Shown: in pieces, positions 57,982 to 64,000 of the stretch | How the letters are laid out: each line of letters begins with the position of its first letter | Numbering within the stretch: the first letter of the stretch is position 1 | Source: Hericium rajendrae | Lineage: Eukaryota; Basidiomycota; Agaricomycetes; Russulales; Hericiaceae | Assembly (NCBI GenBank): GCA_033439255.1 | Contig: CM065878.1 | Span: 2,914,001-2,978,000, forward strand | Reading direction: 5' to 3' | DNA: 64,000 bases | Translations under genes and position numbers: made by a program | The notes under the pieces: model-generated | Databases searched by the model: none | Seen by the model: the letters and a program-made list of their open reading frames with translations, nothing else | What the model was told of the DNA's origin: nothing

Positions 57982-60900
57982 ATGATGCGGGTTCACCACT
58001 CGGCAGACACTATAGACGAACTATCTCCAGGGCTCCCCAATCCGTTCAACTCACGGCACACGGGTGCTTTCGGCGATTACGACAAGCCGCTGCCAGCAAT
58101 ACCGGCGTTACGCGAGGACTCAGAGGGGACTCAGACGGAGCTCGCAGACGCGGACGAAGGGATGCGGGGATCATGGATAGACTTGTCGCAGGACTCGGGG
58201 AGCATCAGTGAGTTGGCGGCACATTCTCCAAGGACGTGGGCGGTGGAGTCTTGAGGCTGAGGGACGGGGCACGCGGGTTCTGGCAGATGGTTGGTTGCCG
58301 GTTGTTGTCCGGATTTGGCATCTGGTTTCATTCACGGACAGCTTGATCTCTTCTTCTTGACTACCCGCCATCGTCCTCCCCATCTCCCGCCCTCCCGCCC
58401 GTCGTCCTTCGCGACATACTGTCTCTTCTTATAGGCCTCTTTTCTTTCGCTTCATCGCCCAGTCGCTCGTTCATGCCTGTGCTGACTCTTGCCGTATCCT
58501 TATTCTAGACTTAGCGTATTTGCGTGATCACCCATCTCCAGCCTTCCCGCCGACTCCCAATTCCCTCAAATCGCTGTTTGTGGCACCTCGACTACGCGCC
58601 CCAACACCATCCGCAGTGACGCATCAAGTGCAAGACAGCTCGTGGTCGCCTGCCTCGTTTATATCTGATCAATCATTCATCCCCACCACAACTGCCATGC
58701 AATACATGCCTGATTCTCCATCCTTCCCTGCCTCCACCTCTGCGTCATCCTCTCCTGGAAACAACTCCTTCCCCTCTTACTCTCACCAGTCCGCACCTGA
58801 GCCAGACGATGTCTCTTACTCGGAATCCACGCCCGCACGGCCTTCATTACGACCTCCGAAAGGCGCAGCTCTTCCGGACCCTTCTCAATATCCAGACCCT
58901 TACCCATTCCGCTCCCCCCATCAACACCTCAGCTCCACCCCACCTACTCTTTCGTCGGGCGCGTCGTCAGGCTCGACCCGCTCTTCTGCCTACACCAGTT
59001 CTGGCAGTGCTCCTGCCGCTAGCGAGTACAGCCCCGTTCACGTAGCATCCGGGGAAGACGAAGAAGGCATCGGACTCGGCATTACATCAGACGAGATCGT
59101 GCAGATGATTGCTCAAGAGACACCGGCTTCCTCATCTGGATCACAATCAAGGGTTCCGATTGACCAAGGGCGGTGGTCTCTCTCTTATTCAGGGAGTATT
59201 CGTTCTCGTTCATCTCTTGCGCGTAGCAATAGCGGTAGCGTTCACGAGAAGACTCTTGGCAGTCCGAGCTTGCGCCCGCAGCCCAGTTACGACTTGAGTT
59301 GGCAGGCTGTTGATGAACGGGATGAGGTGGACTTGACGAGCGGTGACGAGACGGAGGAAACGGATTTGGACGACGTAGAAGAAGAAGAGGAAGAAAGAAG
59401 AGAACAGGAACGGACTTCAGCGGCAGTGATCGCAGAAGAAGGACGTGGCCTAATTGTGCAAGGGCATGGAGTTGCCACTGTCCATTTGCATGTGCAGACA
59501 GGTACGTGTAAAGTTGACATTTGACCATGCGTATCGTGGTGATTGACACGACGACATGATCGTATAAAGGGACAACTCATCTTCTTGTTGGTTCATCAAG
59601 TACACCGAACTCGATACCGTCCTTCCTGGCGAGTTCATTGCCCCAAATTTGCAACACGCTCCTTGCTCTTGATATCTCTGCCAATTTTCTGAATGCTCTC
59701 CCGCCTGCGTTGGAGTCATGCGTTTGCCTTGAGGAACTGAACGTGTCATCCAATCCCCTGCGCGCCTTACCGGTGTTTATCGCCAATCTCACCTCGCTTC
59801 GTGTGCTCATAGCAGACTCGACCGGAATTTTCAACTTGCCCAGCCCTCTCAGTTCTCTTGAGAAACTCCATACCCTTAGCATGCGACGGAACAAGATGTA
59901 CTCTTTACCCAGCTGGTTCTGCCTCCTCCCATCGCTCGAGATGCTTCTCGTAGATGGTAATCCTTTTCAAGGGCCGTGGAAAGCTTTGGTAGATCCCCTC
60001 CTCTCAAAGGAATCGGCAACTCCTGCATACCCACCATCTACACCAATCTTTCCACTACCTTCGGCCAGCACACGGGCCTCGTCTGAGGCAGACACTGATC
60101 TTGAGGACGAAGTAGATTTCCCAGCCCTCGAGACAGATGGTCGCACGCCCGAGGATGAGGACACTATCATGCCAACGCGCTCTTCGTTGCTCGGTCGGGC
60201 AGCCACAGAGCCAGAATTGGCACCTGATCGTTCACCTCCTGCACGCGGCGTTCAGCGTACGCGGACAACTCCTAATCGTCGGTACTTCGACAAAAACCGG
60301 AAGGATAGTGGCGACAAGCGAAGCCTGTCCCGGCCGCCGTCACAACATCAGTCCCGGAATGTACCTGATTCTGGATACTTTGGTGAACCTGAGAGGGAAA
60401 TTCGGCGCATGAAGAGTGCAGGCGAGCTGCGAAGAGGTGCTATGGCTCCTCCGCCATTGGTCACTAGCCAGTCGACGTTGTCTACGCCAGCCAGACCGAG
60501 CACGTCGCATTACGGATCATCTTCATCAGCTTCGAATCTGTTGGATCAGGATCCGATGCTCGCAGCACCAGTGGCCCTGCCAACTCGCTTTGCAAGTTTG
60601 GGGGCCACTGCTGGCTTGGCAGCCGCAGCTGGTTCGCGAGGGGAGTAGTCGCACGACCTGCGTTGGACAAGTCGCTATGGGACCGACTCTCGTCGTCGGA
60701 GCCGGCCGGGGAAGGGGCGTCGCTGAGCCGGCGCAAGTCTTCTGCTGTGAAGGAAAGGCCGACGTCACCACCGGAAAAGGAAGTGCATGCCGAAAGCATG
60801 CTCAGCGCCAACGCTCCGGATCGCGACGCAGAGAAGAGAAGGACAAGGAGAAGTCCGGTCGCTGGGGTTTTCTCAAGAAGATGTCCATGGGGAAGATGCG

Positions 60901-63357
60901 CTCCGATTCGCACACCCCTCCTCCTCGTCCTACTCACGGCCGCCCCTCCGTTCAACCGCTTCCGGGCCCAATCGACAGGTCGGCGTCAGCCCCGAGCGTG
61001 CCTTACGCGGCTGTCCCCCAAATCGACGTTCGTCTTCCTTCCGCTGAAGGTGCTCTGGTCGAATCGCCTGCTGAGATCCCGAACGTGTCTGTATGTCTTT
61101 CTCCTGCCATCGAGGAACCGGAGAAGGAGCTCCCCTCCGAGAATCCGCTGCCACCTCTGGGTCCCTCTCCGGGATTTTTGTCTGCATCGTCTCTTGCGCC
61201 GCCTACCAGTCGCCCTGCAAAGCGTCGGAGCTTCTTGCCGATTGATACACCTCCGGCGTTGTCGATTCCTGTACCTTCAGAGTTCTTACCTGGAGTCAGT
61301 GCTGTCGAGCAAACAGATGACGCAGAGGGAGAGAATACTCAAGCACCAAGCCCTGTTATCGATGACATCGAGCAGTATCAGCGGCGCGAGCAGGAGAAGG
61401 TCCGGGAAGCTTATACCAGATCCTTGCGCTCAGTCATGGCATACCTCCGTGATATGAATGATTTGTCGCTATCGCAGACAAATACGTTCAGCATCTATAG
61501 CCAGTCACCTTCATCCGCCGACCTGTCTGGGAGCGGTACTCGGTCTCGCAGACCTACCTTGGTCGAGACCGGGCGGGTCGTATCAGATGGTTCCATGAAC
61601 TCCATGCCTTTCATTGGGAGCTCTTCGGACCAGCTGCGGTCCATGGAATCTATTGTGCGTTTGCGTAGCCTAAGTTCAGCTCAGACCGCTAGTGTCGTCA
61701 CTACCGACAGTAACGGCTCGAGCGGTGGAGAAGAGCGAAAATACAAAGACGACAGTGGAAAGCGGGCAATGATCGTGCGGGAGATCGTCGAGTAAGTTTG
61801 GTTCATTATAAGCCTGACCTGTCGCTAATCATGGTTATTCAGAACTGAACGGACATACGTCAAGGGATTGCAAGAGCTCGTCGATATCTATATCAAGCCC
61901 GCTGCTGCTCCCGTTAACCTTTTGGGCGGTGTTAGCTCTGCTAAGGAGACGGTGGTCCCTGCACCTGAGAGAAAGCTGGTTTTTAGTGGACTCGATGCTC
62001 TTTTCCAGTTTCACAAGGAAAGCTTCCTGCCATCGTTGGAGACGGCGGCCAAGCCACTTTGAAACCGGCAGCTGTATTGGCTGAAAGCGATGCAGATGGT
62101 AGACTTTCAAACGAAGTGGCAAAGGCTGTGGCAAACGCCTTTGTTTCGCATGCGGCATTCATGAAGATGTATTCGACATATATCAAGTAAGTCGATTTCT
62201 GATCGTTCTACATTCCCTCCTTACCATCGATTGTAGTAATTTTGATAACTCGGTTCAACGTATCAAATATTGGCTTTCGGATCGCTCGCTTGCTGGGACA
62301 GCAAGTCCTCCGTCCCACATTTCACCATCGTCCAGCAATGCTCAGATGATTGGTCTTGGATTAGCTATATCGGCGATCAGTGCTCCGGCTATGAGTCCTG
62401 ACGGTGTTCCTGCTGGAGTAGGGCCGTTGTCGTCCAGTCAACGCAAACGCATCAAAACATATCTGAAGCGATGCCGGATGAGCCCGCGCCACTCCCAGTT
62501 AAATTTGGAGGGTTACTTGTTGCTTCCTGTACAACGGATACCACGATACCGACTGCTGGTGAGATGATGCCATTTACTTGTTTTCAAGTAAGAATTCTGA
62601 CATCGTATTAGTTGGAAGAACTTATTCGGAGTACTCCTCCGACCTACGATTACTTGGATCCTTTGGATAAGGCCCTGGCTGAGATATCATCACTGGCTAC
62701 GAACATGAACGAAGGAAAGCGGGAATCGGAGTCTCGACGCAAGCTTGTTCAATGGCAAGCGAGAATTCGCGGAAAGTTCCCAAGTCCATTGGTCCAACCG
62801 CATCGGTGAGTGAAGATTCTTCCTCTCGCCTGTAATAAATAGCTTAGGTATCTGTAGACGCTTAATCATGGATGGACCATTGCTTTTGACGAGAGTAGTG
62901 CGGAAGGCAACTATCGCATTTGAGGTGATCAATGCTCAAGGCGATCCATCCAATGTTCAAGTAGAATGCTTGTCGCCCGAACAGACCCCTCGATCACTCA
63001 TCGGCATCTTGTGCAACGACCTACTTGTTCTCTGTCGCGATCCCACTGACGGCAAGGACCCGAATGCATATGTTGACCTTTGGGCTGTCCTTCGCATGCA
63101 GACCCTGCCGCAACCTGCAAGTATTGTACATGGAAATGGTCAGTTCTGTCTTACATTCTAAACTCACATCTACTTATTTCGAGTACACAGTATTGCGTCT
63201 CGTCGATAATAAGGCCATTCTTTATTTCGAGGCATCATCGACATCAGATGCTCTTACTTGGTTCCGTGGTAAGTGTGCGCCAGGATTTATCACGTACACA
63301 GACTCACGTCAAATTTTTCCAGCAATCAACCTCCATATCCCAACCAACAAGACCTGA
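57982..63357 (+). CDS. Leucine-rich-repeat Rho guanine nucleotide exchange factor (DH-PH)
   Basis: This is a large signalling protein predicted to activate a Rho-family GTPase. The first exon (MMRVHHSADTIDELSPGLPN) is followed by an intron of about 300 nt and a long Ser/Pro-rich region. Leucine-rich repeats occupy about 59640-60000 (ALDISANFLNALPPALESC, LEELNVSSNPLRALPVFIA, LHTLSMRRNKMYSLPSWFCL). A basic, disordered stretch includes KSGRWGFLKKMSMGKM. The DH domain starts AMIVREIVETERTYVKGLQE and includes NLEGYLLLPVQRIPRYRLLL, the diagnostic DH helix, joined over an intron to EELIRSTPPTYDYLDPLDKA. The PH domain follows (RRLIMDGPLLLTRVVRKATI, LCNDLLVLCRDPTDGKDPNA) and the end is NLHIPTNKT. Frame breaks at about 60630-60650, 60815-60830 and 62040-62070 each fit one missing base. 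Confidence 0.88.
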
Positions 63358-64000
63358 AAAGGGAAGTCCGTTATCGCCACTTGTTCCGTAACCGCATTTT
63401 CTCTTCGTGATCGCAGCGCGTGAACATATCCTGTCATTTATGCACCTTTCGAACTCGTCCACATTGTACCACATGCATCATTCCATCATCTGTGCTCGTA
63501 TCCTACCTCAAACCCACTCGTTCGATCTCAATAAATATTCATTATTCCTTCCCTTCGGATCGCACTTTTGCCGTTCGAAGACCTATTTGCTCGTATTATA
63601 ATACTTTGCTCATAGATTTGTCGTATATACAAATATACGATGTGTATGGTCGACGAACCAGCAATTTCTTCGATTCCCGTCGCCGTATGAGGTCTGCCAA
63701 CAATTTTGGTCGGAAGATCTCGGAACAGAAGCGGATGCAGCGCAGACTAATATTTCACGGTAACGACAAAGGTCACCTATTTAGATTTTTTTGCGATGCC
63801 GCTTTGGGGAGGGGAGTAGTCGAAGATTTCGGACATCCCGGATGAGGGAGCCTCGTGTCGGGAAATAAATCCTCGGGGCGTCTTAGTGCCGTTGGTTGTC
63901 TTCCAGCGACGACACGCGACACGAGAACCTGCAGCTGATATCCGCAGCTTATTTCTCCACCCATTCATGATACCCGGACAAGCCACGGCTTGACCTTTTT
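63358..64000. other. Right flank beyond the RhoGEF gene
   Basis: This 643-bp stretch presumably contains the RhoGEF 3' flank. Short open frames on both strands near 63770-63980 show no recognisable content, so no gene is called before the window ends. Confidence 0.35.

Overview
The window is nuclear DNA of a filamentous basidiomycete, most likely an Agaricomycete that degrades plant cell walls. The evidence is dense short introns (about 45-70 nt, GT..AG), monocistronic genes on both strands, a GH3 beta-glucosidase carrying a fungal CBM1 cellulose-binding module, and a gene set (septin Cdc11, Osh protein, Ies1, Elp4, alpha-aminoadipate Lys1) typical of fungi. I count 22 protein-coding genes and one transposon-like element, and saw no tRNA, rRNA or CRISPR array. 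Species cannot be fixed from the sequence alone.

Layout, left to right: 6-phosphogluconate dehydrogenase (-), PH-ORD oxysterol-binding protein (+), two tandem secreted GH3 beta-glucosidases (+,+; only the first has CBM1), an aconitase (+), mitochondrial mismatch repair MSH1 (-) head-to-head with septin CDC11 (+), a MIT-domain protein (+), IES1 copy A (-), a single-pass membrane protein with a Ser/Pro-rich stalk (+), a long alpha/beta hydrolase (-), a vacuolar-type amino acid transporter (+), a lysophospholipid acyltransferase (+), the small TIM8 gene (-), IES1 copy B (+), an unrecognised protein (-), LYS1 (-), a short-chain dehydrogenase (-), a 1.5 kb element with CACTG inverted termini and a 3-bp target duplication, a TTC1-like TPR protein (+), IMP1 (-) head-to-head with ELP4 (+), and a leucine-rich-repeat RhoGEF (+).

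Most genes are unrelated housekeeping functions rather than a pathway cluster. Four products act in mitochondria (MSH1, TIM8, IMP1, probably the aconitase). The GH3 pair is the only clear functional tandem. The two divergent IES1-like INO80 subunits 13 kb apart are the most unusual gene content.

About twenty frame breaks occur in otherwise conserved reading frames. Nearly all are consistent with one missing base, one of them within a short T run. Because they hit essential genes (septin, aconitase, ELP4, LYS1), I read them as deletion errors in the assembly rather than as pseudogenes. Coordinates of spliced genes are given as start-to-stop spans.
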